Below, in pieces: positions 51,201-58,662 of a stretch of DNA of 64,000 nucleotides. The stretch is from Streptomyces anulatus (GTDB lineage Bacteria; Actinomycetota; Actinomycetes; Streptomycetales; Streptomycetaceae). The notes under the pieces were generated by a model, which was not told where the DNA came from, ran no database searches, and saw only the letters and a list, made by a program, of their open reading frames with translations. Location of the stretch: NCBI RefSeq assembly GCF_014650675.1, contig NZ_BMVK01000004.1, forward strand, positions 361,866 to 425,865, written 5' to 3'. The position numbers and the translations under genes were made by a program. Within the stretch, counting starts at the first letter, position 1. Each line of letters opens with the position of its first letter.

Positions 51201-53470
51201 AGGAGTACACCGGGCCCTCCTCCCGGGAGCTGACCGAGGAGGCCGCCGCCCGGGTACTGCCCGAGGTGTCCGACGCACGGCTCCTCGCGGGCGTCACCGC
51301 GCTCGTCCGGGACGCGGTGGACCGGGCTGTCGCGGCCGCCCGGTATCTGGAACCGCCCAAGCCCGTGCAGCCGGCCGCTCCCCGGGACACCGCGCGCACC
51401 AAGGGCATGTTCTTCGACCACGCGCCCGAGCACGGCGACGACACGACGCTGCGGAACGCCTCCGCCTGGGGCTCCGAGCGGATGCACGGCAACTGGTGGG
51501 GCGGCGGGAACCGGTGGACCGCGATCCGGCAGATCCTCGCCGTGAACCACGTCCTCGGCGGTGAGCCGGCGTTCGGCCCGCCCACGCCGTCGAAGGTCCC
51601 GTTCACCTCCGTGGACGGCTGGCAGCGGGACGAGTACACCGTGCCCGGCGACTCCCTCACCTGGACCTCCGTCCTCGACAAGCTGCCCGAACTGGCCTAC
51701 CGGGCCGCCTCGGCCACCACCTCCCCCGAACACCGCACCGGGCTCCTCGTCCTGCTGGAAGCCCTCGCGGCCGGCCCGCTGGCCGACCCGGCGGGCACGG
51801 TCCGGCTGGTGGAGCTCATCGAACCGCTCGGCGGAGAAGCACCCGGACGGGGACGCCCCGAGGCCGTGCACCGCCTCGGCCAGGTGCTCCGCAAGGGCGC
51901 CCGCACGGTCGTGGTCCTCGCCGACCGAGGCCGGAACACCCGGGACGACGCGGCGTGTTGGCTCGCCCTGGACCACGACCCGACCGGCGCCTTCGGTCCC
52001 GTACCCGGCTTCACCCTGGACCACGAGCGTGTTCACCGGCAGGGCATCGCCCGCGACCGGCTCACCCGGCTCACCGCCCTGGTGCGGGAGCAGGGCCCGG
52101 CACCCTGGCGCCCGGAGGCCGCCGAGGCGTTCCACACGGCCACCGGAATCGGTCCCCTCCAGTCCGCCGCCCTTCTGTCGGCAGCCGTCCAGGAACCCGG
52201 TGCCGAGGCGCTCACGCTGCTCGGGGCGAAGACACGCGCCTTCGAGGAGGCCCAGGCGAGGCTGGACGCCCTGCCCCGCGACGACCGGCACGCCCTGCTC
52301 CGAGCGCTGCTCCCCGAGGACCCGGCCGAGCTGTGGGCCACGGGCCCCGACATCCGGGCCGCCGCCGAGGTCTGGCAGGAGCGCCTGACCTCCCTCGTCC
52401 GCGTCCCCGAGGAACTGGACCTCGACCTCTCGGGCACCACCTCGGGCGCCGTCGACCTGGTCCTCAACGCGGGCTCCCGGACCTGGCTCGCCCACGGCAC
52501 CCCTGTCCAGGACGGCACCGGTCGCCCGGGCCTGCGCGTGGCGGGCGCACGCGGTACGGTCGCCTCCGCCCTGACCGCTCTGCACACCCTCGCCTACACC
52601 CTGCCGTACGGGCACCCCCTGCGGGCGCACCTGCCCGTCGGGCTGGCGGCCCTGCGCGGCCGCCTCGCCGATCCGGACCTGGTGCTGGACCTCGGTCTGC
52701 ACTGGACCGAGTCGGGAGGCCCGATCGGCGCCACGGTACGCGCCGCCCACGGGCTCCCCGAGTCCGGCGGCGCCGACGCCGACGGACTGGTCCGGGCCGG
52801 CACGGCGCTGCTCCTCGCCCCCGGGTACGGCAACAACGAGAAGCTGCTGATTCGCCCGGCAGGCATGGCAGGCCCCGACGACCCGGCGTTCGGCCTGGTC
52901 GAGGGCACCGTCGCCAGTCACGGCACCGGCGACCTCCTCGCCCTGCGCGCACTGCTGGGCGAGGAGACCGACGCGTTGGCCTCGGCGGGCGCCCCCGACG
53001 GCTCCCCGCACCACCCGGCCCAGGACCCGACGCGTGCGGTGCCGGAGCTGGTGGCCGAGGCGGGCAAGGCCCTCGACCTGAGCGCGGACGCCGCCGCCCT
53101 CTATCTGATGCTGCTCGCCCTGCCCGACCCCACGGACCGCAACTGCGTCCGCTGGACCGAGTGGAAGCCCGCACGGATCAAGAAGGCCCGGGCGGAACTC
53201 GCCGCCACCGACCTGGTCGTGGAGGCCAAGCGCTCCCGCGCCGGCCGCTCGCTGTTCCTCCCCTGCGGCTGGCTGGAACGCGGCGCCCCCGGACTGCCCC
53301 TGGAGACCTGGAAGGAACGCCTGTACCCGGTGGCCGGATCCTCCCGGACCCTGCCCCACCTCCCCGTGCCCGAGCTGTACGCAGCCGCCTGGGCACGGGT
53401 CCGCGACGGCGACGCCCCCGCCTTCGAAGAACTGGACACCCGCGCAACCCGGAAGGGCCGCCGTCGATGA
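48272..53470 (+). CDS. Giant uncharacterised protein of the MoxR/VWA operon
   Basis: The 1732-residue cytoplasmic protein has no signal peptide and no transmembrane segment. The N-terminal 450 residues are mostly helical and tetratricopeptide-like (YYEQVARLFLQAENPTYAASFFGKAREAERVHG). The middle holds beta-rich segments (WRTIALRYVDGELLVIWWEDGKQRGYWSHRPAEVFTVGG). The C-terminal third (FGPVPGFTLDHERVHRQGIARDRL...) is helical with a winged-helix-like end (CVRWTEWKPARIKKARAELAATDLVVEAKRSRAGRSLFLPCGWLERG). No catalytic motif is evident. Its start overlaps the previous gene and its stop overlaps the MoxR gene (ATGA both). It is probably the large scaffold or effector of the complex; this is inference. 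Confidence 0.8.
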   Translation: MSITTTNTDASTTAPDAAVLPAQARGDSTSGLAAEARATALLDAGAILPAGTTDRDDADALTARTYTHTALGDRPVVRLVPGTLGEAEDLALEFLGLARTAEAPVVGQVRRETLGFPAWALVNDPANGHHALALVKDIERLGRQARGRAGAAKEGFDALGARLGRAVPHFLPTYYEQVARLFLQAENPTYAASFFGKAREAERVHGLVVDEERQRAVFLEFALVGALTVKALRQYVRDLVARLEPADAWAQFRRLLVERCAAGMPPYAALPQDVRALVKAAGLDREAAERDLVADLIGSPGVVRAPSSFWETYRSALVDLARRDATVRVRLLGFFPETFSESGRNADGEPGWLALLAESGADELLTALPDTSGTPASASAALSASSVSPADWLARWEAHRGRSRVTSGRCPGTLGLTARMADRLRADGHPVDLFQGRWQRTADLDLLDLCLASGIPVAEPDDQDAGTARSLGVPIGPWLTDTTPGARDLTAVAERPFFRALLSRNVGDLGDGHRQRLSDAGLAKVAAHPVLSVVLREWLTARAEEYAAARGLPGLRAALNRLSSFGSVVADVAPEAVRLIEGHDVVPLLAATLRAGVLDELGWPALDETYAELAAEAAAAGRRQHNRRETAGVTGAWPALILNTLERAVVVGPEGVLLRHTLRLPATVDHWRTIALRYVDGELLVIWWEDGKQRGYWSHRPAEVFTVGGEQIPRWGGSGPSDEVCLPLPGGGRATGGKALHAGDTSLPPQRAVISDGTGYWREGHQGTQRVWLEYDPAGGTHGRASLPAFLRSGVRDGARLLAEHCQVLPLQPGLETTPFGTDGTVLGRWVRRTVAETGTAAPADGHRTVTGTPDGHTVTLPHPLPGGGSPVPLGALALPGGSRLVAALNHRSVEAHPADTDGTGGRLWSVTTDSSGGNDAAGTPYVPPVSYWHALRPRDERGSMALRNLTDARAEELFNEVAAAVARHLEAFRAVEEYTGPSSRELTEEAAARVLPEVSDARLLAGVTALVRDAVDRAVAAARYLEPPKPVQPAAPRDTARTKGMFFDHAPEHGDDTTLRNASAWGSERMHGNWWGGGNRWTAIRQILAVNHVLGGEPAFGPPTPSKVPFTSVDGWQRDEYTVPGDSLTWTSVLDKLPELAYRAASATTSPEHRTGLLVLLEALAAGPLADPAGTVRLVELIEPLGGEAPGRGRPEAVHRLGQVLRKGARTVVVLADRGRNTRDDAACWLALDHDPTGAFGPVPGFTLDHERVHRQGIARDRLTRLTALVREQGPAPWRPEAAEAFHTATGIGPLQSAALLSAAVQEPGAEALTLLGAKTRAFEEAQARLDALPRDDRHALLRALLPEDPAELWATGPDIRAAAEVWQERLTSLVRVPEELDLDLSGTTSGAVDLVLNAGSRTWLAHGTPVQDGTGRPGLRVAGARGTVASALTALHTLAYTLPYGHPLRAHLPVGLAALRGRLADPDLVLDLGLHWTESGGPIGATVRAAHGLPESGGADADGLVRAGTALLLAPGYGNNEKLLIRPAGMAGPDDPAFGLVEGTVASHGTGDLLALRALLGEETDALASAGAPDGSPHHPAQDPTRAVPELVAEAGKALDLSADAAALYLMLLALPDPTDRNCVRWTEWKPARIKKARAELAATDLVVEAKRSRAGRSLFLPCGWLERGAPGLPLETWKERLYPVAGSSRTLPHLPVPELYAAAWARVRDGDAPAFEELDTRATRKGRRR

Positions 53471-54699
53471 CGAACGACACCACGACCACCACGACCACGT
53501 CGGAAAGCACCACCACCGGCGGCGTCCCGGGCCAGGCGGCGGCGCCCGGCCGGGAGCACCGCCAGATCATGCTCCCCGAGGACCGGTACGCCACCGAACT
53601 GGCCTTCCTCGCCGCCCACGACCCCGGCCCCCGGCCGCCCGGCTGGCTGCTCACCCCGCGCGCCGTCGTCACCTTCGTGACGGGCAGCGGGGGCGATGCA
53701 CTGGGCCTGCCGAAGGGCGCCGCCCCCGGTGACGGGGTGCCGCGCCGCCTGGTGATCGAGCAGAAGTTCGTCGGCGAACGCGCCCTGGTCGAACGGTGCG
53801 TGGTCACCCTCGCCGGGGAGCGCGGACTCCTCCTCGTGGGGGAACCCGGCACCGCCAAGTCCATGCTCTCCGAACTGCTGTCGGCGGCCGTTTGCGGGAC
53901 CAGCGCACTGACCGTGCAGGGGACCGCGGGCACCACCGAGGATCAGCTCAAGTACGGCTGGAACTACGCGCTGCTGCTCGCCCAGGGACCCACCGAACAG
54001 GCACTGGTGCCCTCCCCGGTACTCGCCGCCATGACCCGGGGGGCCGTCGCCCGGGTCGAGGAGGTCACCCGCTGCCTGCCGGAGGTCCAGGACGCTCTCG
54101 TGTCGCTGCTCTCCGAGCGGCGCATCGCGGTTCCCGAACTCGCGGGCGGCGAGGGCGCCCAGGTGCACGCGGCCCCCGGGTTCACCCTCATCGCCACCGC
54201 CAACCTGCGGGACAAGGGCGTCTCGGAGATGTCCGCCGCGCTGAAGCGGCGTTTCAACTTCGAGACCGTGGGCCCCATCGGGGACCTGGACGCCGAGACC
54301 GCGCTCGTACGACGCCAGTCGCGGGCAGCCGTCGAACGTGTGGGCGCCGCCTACCAGGTAGACGAGGCGGTCCTCGAAGCCCTGGTCACCGCCTTCCGGG
54401 ATCTGCGTGAGGGCCGCTCGGCGGAGGGCTGGGAGGTGGAGCGCCCCTCCACGGTGATGAGCACGGCGGAGGCGGTCTCCGTCGCGGGCTCCCTCGGCCT
54501 GGCCGCCGCTTACTTCCCCGGCGACCGGGACGTGCTCTCCCTCCTGCCCGGCCATCTGCTCGGCGTCGTCCGAAAGGACGACCCCGCCGACGCGGCACGG
54601 CTGCTGGGGTACTGGGACGGGCCGGTGCGCAGGCGCGCCGAGCAGGGGTCGGCCACCTGGCGTGCCCTGTGGGACCTGCGCGCGGTGCTGGAGAACTGA
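53467..54699 (+). CDS. MoxR-type AAA+ ATPase
   Basis: The 410-residue ATPase has Walker A GEPGTAKS (125-132), Walker B in GAVARVEEVTRCLPEVQDALVSLLSERRI (about 192-220) and sensor 1 in FTLIATANLRDKGVSEMSAALKRRFNFE, where the arginine finger is expected. MoxR ATPases work with VWA proteins to insert metals or remodel partner proteins, like the Mg-chelatase BchI/BchD pair. A poly-threonine N-terminus precedes the fold. It overlaps the giant gene by 4 bases and is followed after 3 bases by the VWA fusion. Confidence 0.93.
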   Translation: MTNDTTTTTTTSESTTTGGVPGQAAAPGREHRQIMLPEDRYATELAFLAAHDPGPRPPGWLLTPRAVVTFVTGSGGDALGLPKGAAPGDGVPRRLVIEQKFVGERALVERCVVTLAGERGLLLVGEPGTAKSMLSELLSAAVCGTSALTVQGTAGTTEDQLKYGWNYALLLAQGPTEQALVPSPVLAAMTRGAVARVEEVTRCLPEVQDALVSLLSERRIAVPELAGGEGAQVHAAPGFTLIATANLRDKGVSEMSAALKRRFNFETVGPIGDLDAETALVRRQSRAAVERVGAAYQVDEAVLEALVTAFRDLREGRSAEGWEVERPSTVMSTAEAVSVAGSLGLAAAYFPGDRDVLSLLPGHLLGVVRKDDPADAARLLGYWDGPVRRRAEQGSATWRALWDLRAVLEN

Positions 54700-54702
54700 C
54701 GG

Positions 54703-57700
54703 ATGAGCGAGTCGACCATCCCCGGGACGCGGTCCACCGCGGAGGTGCCGCCCACCGCCGAGGCAGCGCCCACCGCCGGCCCGCCGGCCGCCTACCCGGC
54801 GGGGAGCCCGGCGGCCGGGCCCGCTGTCCCGGAGGCCGGGCCTGCCACCTCGGAGGCCGGGCCTGCCACCTCGGCATCTGGGCCTGCCACCTCGGAAGCC
54901 GCGGTGGCGGCCCTCGCGGCGACCGGACCCGGGTCGCCGTTCCTGATCGGGGTGCGCCACCACGCGCCCTCGCTGGCGGCCGCCCTCCCCGCGCTGCTGG
55001 ACGCGGCGGCCCCCGACGTCCTCCTCGTCGAGCTGCCCGCCGAGTTCCAGCCCTGGCTGGGCTGGCTCGCCCACGAGGAGACCGAGGCGCCGGTGGCGCT
55101 GGCCGCCGTGCCCGCCGGCGGGCCCGGACCCGGATCGGCCGGCGAACGGGGGCCGGCCTTCTACCCGTTCGCCGACTTCTCGCCCGAACTGGTCGCTCTG
55201 CGCTGGGCGGCGAGAAACGGCGTCCCGGCGGTGGCCTGCGATCTGCCGCTGGCCGACCGGGCGTGGGCGGGGCGCGGAATCGACACCCCCGCCCCTGTCC
55301 CGGATGCCGACTCCGCCCCCGGGCAGGGGGAGGGGCGGGGGCTGTCCGACGCGCTCCGGTCCCGGCTCACCGGCCGGGACGGCGACGATCTGTGGGACCG
55401 GCTGGTGGAGGCCCTCGCGCCCGGTTCGACACCCGAGGCGCTCCGCCGTGCCGCCCTGCTCACGGGCTGGGCGCTGCGCCACGAGGCCGAGGCGCGGGGC
55501 GAGGTGCAGGGCACGGACCTGGTGCGCGAGGCGTGCATGCGCCGACATGTCGCCGAGGCCCTGGCGAGCGGACGGCGCCCCGCCGTGGTGGTGGGAGCCT
55601 TCCACACCCCGGCGTTGCTGCCGTCCGCCGCCGCGGCCGCCGGCGGCCCCGCACCGGAAGCACCGGAAGCAGCGCAAGCGGCGGAAGGAGCGGAAGCACC
55701 GGACCGAGCCGTCGTGTCAGGGCCGGGCACGGACGGCCGGGTGCACGCCGCCGGGACCGATACGTGCACGGTCTCCCTGGTGCCGTACACGTACCCGCTG
55801 CTCGACTCACGCTCCGGCTACCCGGCCGGCATCCGGGACCCGGAGTGGCAGCACACCGTCCTGGACGCCGCCGGGGACCCGGCGCTGTTGCACGAGGCGC
55901 TGATCCGCACCGCGGTCCGCGTCTGCGCCGCCCTGCGCGACCAGGGCCACCCCTACGGCCCGGCGGACGGCCGGGAGGTCGTCCGGGTGGCCGGTGACCT
56001 GGCCCGCCTGCGCGGCCTGCCCGCCCCCGGCCGCGGCGAGCTCCTGGAAGCCGTGCAGACGGTGCTCGGGCGCGGCGAGACCTATGGCACGGGCCGTGCC
56101 GTGGCCCGGGCCCTCGAACAGGTACTGATCGGAGCCCGTACCGGGCGGCCCGCCCCCGCCGCTCCGCGCAGCGGACTGGGCCCCGCCGTCGAGGCCGAGA
56201 CCGAGGCGCTCGCGCTCCCCGGTCCGGAGGACGCGCACGAGAAGACACCGCGAGACCTCCGCCTCGACCCGGCGCGCTCCCCCCTGGACCGGCGCCGCGA
56301 ACTGCTGCTGCGCAGGCTGACGGTGTGCGGCATCCCTTACGCGCAGGAGCAGGGGGTGGCCGGTGCGGCGGGCGGTGAAGGACTCACGACGCGCTGGCAG
56401 GTGCGGTGGACCCCGGCGACGGCCGCGATGCTCACAGCGGCCGGGGCCCGCGGTGTCACCCCGGCCCAGGCGGCCGAAGGCGTGCTGCGGCAGCGGCATG
56501 CGGCCGAGCGCGCGGAGGGCGGCCCGACGGCCGCCCAGGTCGTGGGCGGCCTCACCGGTGCCGCCGAGTGCGGGCTCCCCGCCCTGGCCGACGAACGCCT
56601 GACGGAACTCGCGGCCGTCCTCCCCGCGAGCGGCACCCTTCCCGAACTCCTCTCCGGACTTGACCTGCTGGATCGCCTCGACGCCGGGCACCTGCCGGGC
56701 ATGGGCCTGCCCGACGCCACCGCGGCTCCGGACGCGACGGCCACCGCCCGTGCCGTCCGCACCGCGCACGCGGCCGAACTGCTGACCTCGGCCGCGGTAC
56801 GCCAGGTCGACGGTCTGACCGGCTCCGAGGACCCCGAGGATGCCCGGGCGCTGCTCGAACTGGCCCAGCGGGCCGACCGGGTGGGCGGCATCCGGCTCAC
56901 CGACGCCCTCACCCGGCTGGCCGCCGACGGCGCCCCGCTGATCGCGGCGGCCGCCGGTGCGGTCAGGGTGCTCACGGGCCACGAAGAGGCGGAGTCCTTC
57001 GGGGGGCGCGTGGCCTCCTGGGTGGACGGGGCCGTGGACAGCACCTCCCGGGCCGCGCTCACCGCCCGCCTCACCGGCGTCCTGACGGTGGCGGGCCCGC
57101 TCCTGACCGTCGGCATCGGCGCCCTGGACCCGTTGCTGCACCGGGTCGTCGAGCTGGACGACACCGCGTTCCTGGCCCGGCTGCCGGCCCTGCGCGGTGG
57201 GTTCGACACCCTGAGCCCGGCCGCCCGGGACCGGCTGCTGGACACCGTCGAGGAGCGGCTCGGCGAACGGGTGGACACCCTCGACGCGGACGACCCGGCC
57301 GAGTTGGCCCGCCGGACGACGGCCGACCTCGCGGCCCGCGAGCTCCTGGCCGGCCTCGGCCTGCCCGTCCCGCCACCAGCGGACGACGACCGGTTCCCAC
57401 CGCCGCCCGGCCGTCCCACCGCGACGCGCCCCGCACCCGACACCGCACCCACCACCGCACCCGATGCCACTCCCTCCGACGAGGCCGACACCACCCCCTC
57501 CGCCGAGGCCACCTCCGTACCTTCCGCCGAAGTCGCCCCCGCGCGGATGCTCGCGCCCGCCGACCGCTGGCGGCTCGTGCTCGGTCGGCGGGCCGACCAA
57601 CTGCCGTCCGGGGCCGCCCGCCTGGCGACCGCCCTGGACGAGCTCTACGGCGCGGGACACGGCGAGGGATCCCGTGGCGGACTGCCCGGCCCCGGCGGCA

Positions 57701-58662
57701 CCGGACCGCGCGGCGGCCGGGAACCGTCGTTCCCCGGCGTCCGCGAGTGGTCCGAGGAACTGGCCGCGCTGTTCGGCCCCGGCGTCCGTGAGGAGGTCCT
57801 CGCCGCCGCAGCCGTGACAGGACGGCAGGACGTCCTCGCCGAGCTCGACCCGGCGGCCACCACCCCTTCCGTGGAGCTGCTCCGGACGATCCTGCGGTAC
57901 GCGGGCGGTCTCCCCGAAGCCCGCCTCGCGGCGCTCCGGCCGCTGGTCCGCCACCTGGTCGACGAGCTGACCCGGCAGCTCGCCACCCGGCTGCGACCCG
58001 CTCTCACCGGCACGATGCTGGCCCGGCCCACCCGCCGCCCCGGCGGCAGGCTGGACCTGCCGCGCACGCTGCGCGCCAACCTGGCCACCGCCCGCCGGAC
58101 GGCCGACGGAACGATCCAGGTGATCCCTGAGAAGCCCGTGTTCCGCAGTCGTGCCCGCCGGTCGGCCGACTGGCGCCTGATCCTGGTCACCGACGTCTCC
58201 GGATCCATGGAGTCGTCCACGATCTGGTCCGCGCTGACCGCCTCCGTGCTCGCCGGGGTGCCGACCCTGAGCACCCATTTCCTGGCGTTCTCCACGGAAG
58301 TCGTCGATCTCACGGGCCACGTGCACGATCCCCTCTCCCTCCTGCTGGAGGTGAGCGTGGGCGGGGGTACGCACATCGCCGCCGGGCTGCGGCACGCCCG
58401 CAGCCTGATCGCGGTGCCCAGCCGCACCCTCGTCGTCGTCATCAGCGACTTCGAGGAGGGCGCGCCGCTCGCCGGACTGCTGGCCGAGGTGCGGTCACTG
58501 GTGACCACCGGCTGTCACGTCCTCGGGTGCGCGAGCCTCGACGACGCGGGCCGGCCCCGCTACTCGACGGGCGTCGCCGGACAGCTCGTGGCCGCCGGCA
58601 TGCCCGTGGCGGCCCTCAGCCCACTCGAACTGGCCCGCTGGATAGGGGAGAAGACCGCATGA
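54703..58662 (+). CDS. DUF5682-VWA fusion protein
   Basis: The 1319-residue protein joins two modules usually encoded separately. Residues about 70-890 are DUF5682-like (FLIGVRHHAPSLAAALPALLDAAAPDVLLVELPAEFQPWL, GAFHTPALLPS, PYTYPLLDSRSGYPAGI). A Pro/Thr/Ala linker spans about 893-945. The rest is a VWA protein starting DRWRLVLGRRADQLPSG, with the metal-ion-dependent adhesion site DVSGSMESS (near 1163), a Thr in GGGTHIAAGL and the Asp in VISDFEEG. VWA proteins pair with MoxR ATPases. The N-terminus carries three copies of a 21-bp repeat. It is coupled to the SWIM gene by ATGA. Confidence 0.9.
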   Translation: MSESTIPGTRSTAEVPPTAEAAPTAGPPAAYPAGSPAAGPAVPEAGPATSEAGPATSASGPATSEAAVAALAATGPGSPFLIGVRHHAPSLAAALPALLDAAAPDVLLVELPAEFQPWLGWLAHEETEAPVALAAVPAGGPGPGSAGERGPAFYPFADFSPELVALRWAARNGVPAVACDLPLADRAWAGRGIDTPAPVPDADSAPGQGEGRGLSDALRSRLTGRDGDDLWDRLVEALAPGSTPEALRRAALLTGWALRHEAEARGEVQGTDLVREACMRRHVAEALASGRRPAVVVGAFHTPALLPSAAAAAGGPAPEAPEAAQAAEGAEAPDRAVVSGPGTDGRVHAAGTDTCTVSLVPYTYPLLDSRSGYPAGIRDPEWQHTVLDAAGDPALLHEALIRTAVRVCAALRDQGHPYGPADGREVVRVAGDLARLRGLPAPGRGELLEAVQTVLGRGETYGTGRAVARALEQVLIGARTGRPAPAAPRSGLGPAVEAETEALALPGPEDAHEKTPRDLRLDPARSPLDRRRELLLRRLTVCGIPYAQEQGVAGAAGGEGLTTRWQVRWTPATAAMLTAAGARGVTPAQAAEGVLRQRHAAERAEGGPTAAQVVGGLTGAAECGLPALADERLTELAAVLPASGTLPELLSGLDLLDRLDAGHLPGMGLPDATAAPDATATARAVRTAHAAELLTSAAVRQVDGLTGSEDPEDARALLELAQRADRVGGIRLTDALTRLAADGAPLIAAAAGAVRVLTGHEEAESFGGRVASWVDGAVDSTSRAALTARLTGVLTVAGPLLTVGIGALDPLLHRVVELDDTAFLARLPALRGGFDTLSPAARDRLLDTVEERLGERVDTLDADDPAELARRTTADLAARELLAGLGLPVPPPADDDRFPPPPGRPTATRPAPDTAPTTAPDATPSDEADTTPSAEATSVPSAEVAPARMLAPADRWRLVLGRRADQLPSGAARLATALDELYGAGHGEGSRGGLPGPGGTGPRGGREPSFPGVREWSEELAALFGPGVREEVLAAAAVTGRQDVLAELDPAATTPSVELLRTILRYAGGLPEARLAALRPLVRHLVDELTRQLATRLRPALTGTMLARPTRRPGGRLDLPRTLRANLATARRTADGTIQVIPEKPVFRSRARRSADWRLILVTDVSGSMESSTIWSALTASVLAGVPTLSTHFLAFSTEVVDLTGHVHDPLSLLLEVSVGGGTHIAAGLRHARSLIAVPSRTLVVVISDFEEGAPLAGLLAEVRSLVTTGCHVLGCASLDDAGRPRYSTGVAGQLVAAGMPVAALSPLELARWIGEKTA
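54831..54893 (+). repeat. 21-bp tandem repeat in the DUF5682-VWA gene
   Basis: GGAGGCCGGGCCTGCCACCTC occurs perfectly twice (54831-54851, 54852-54872) and once with three changes (54873-54893). It encodes EAGPATS repeats in the disordered N-terminus. Confidence 0.9.
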
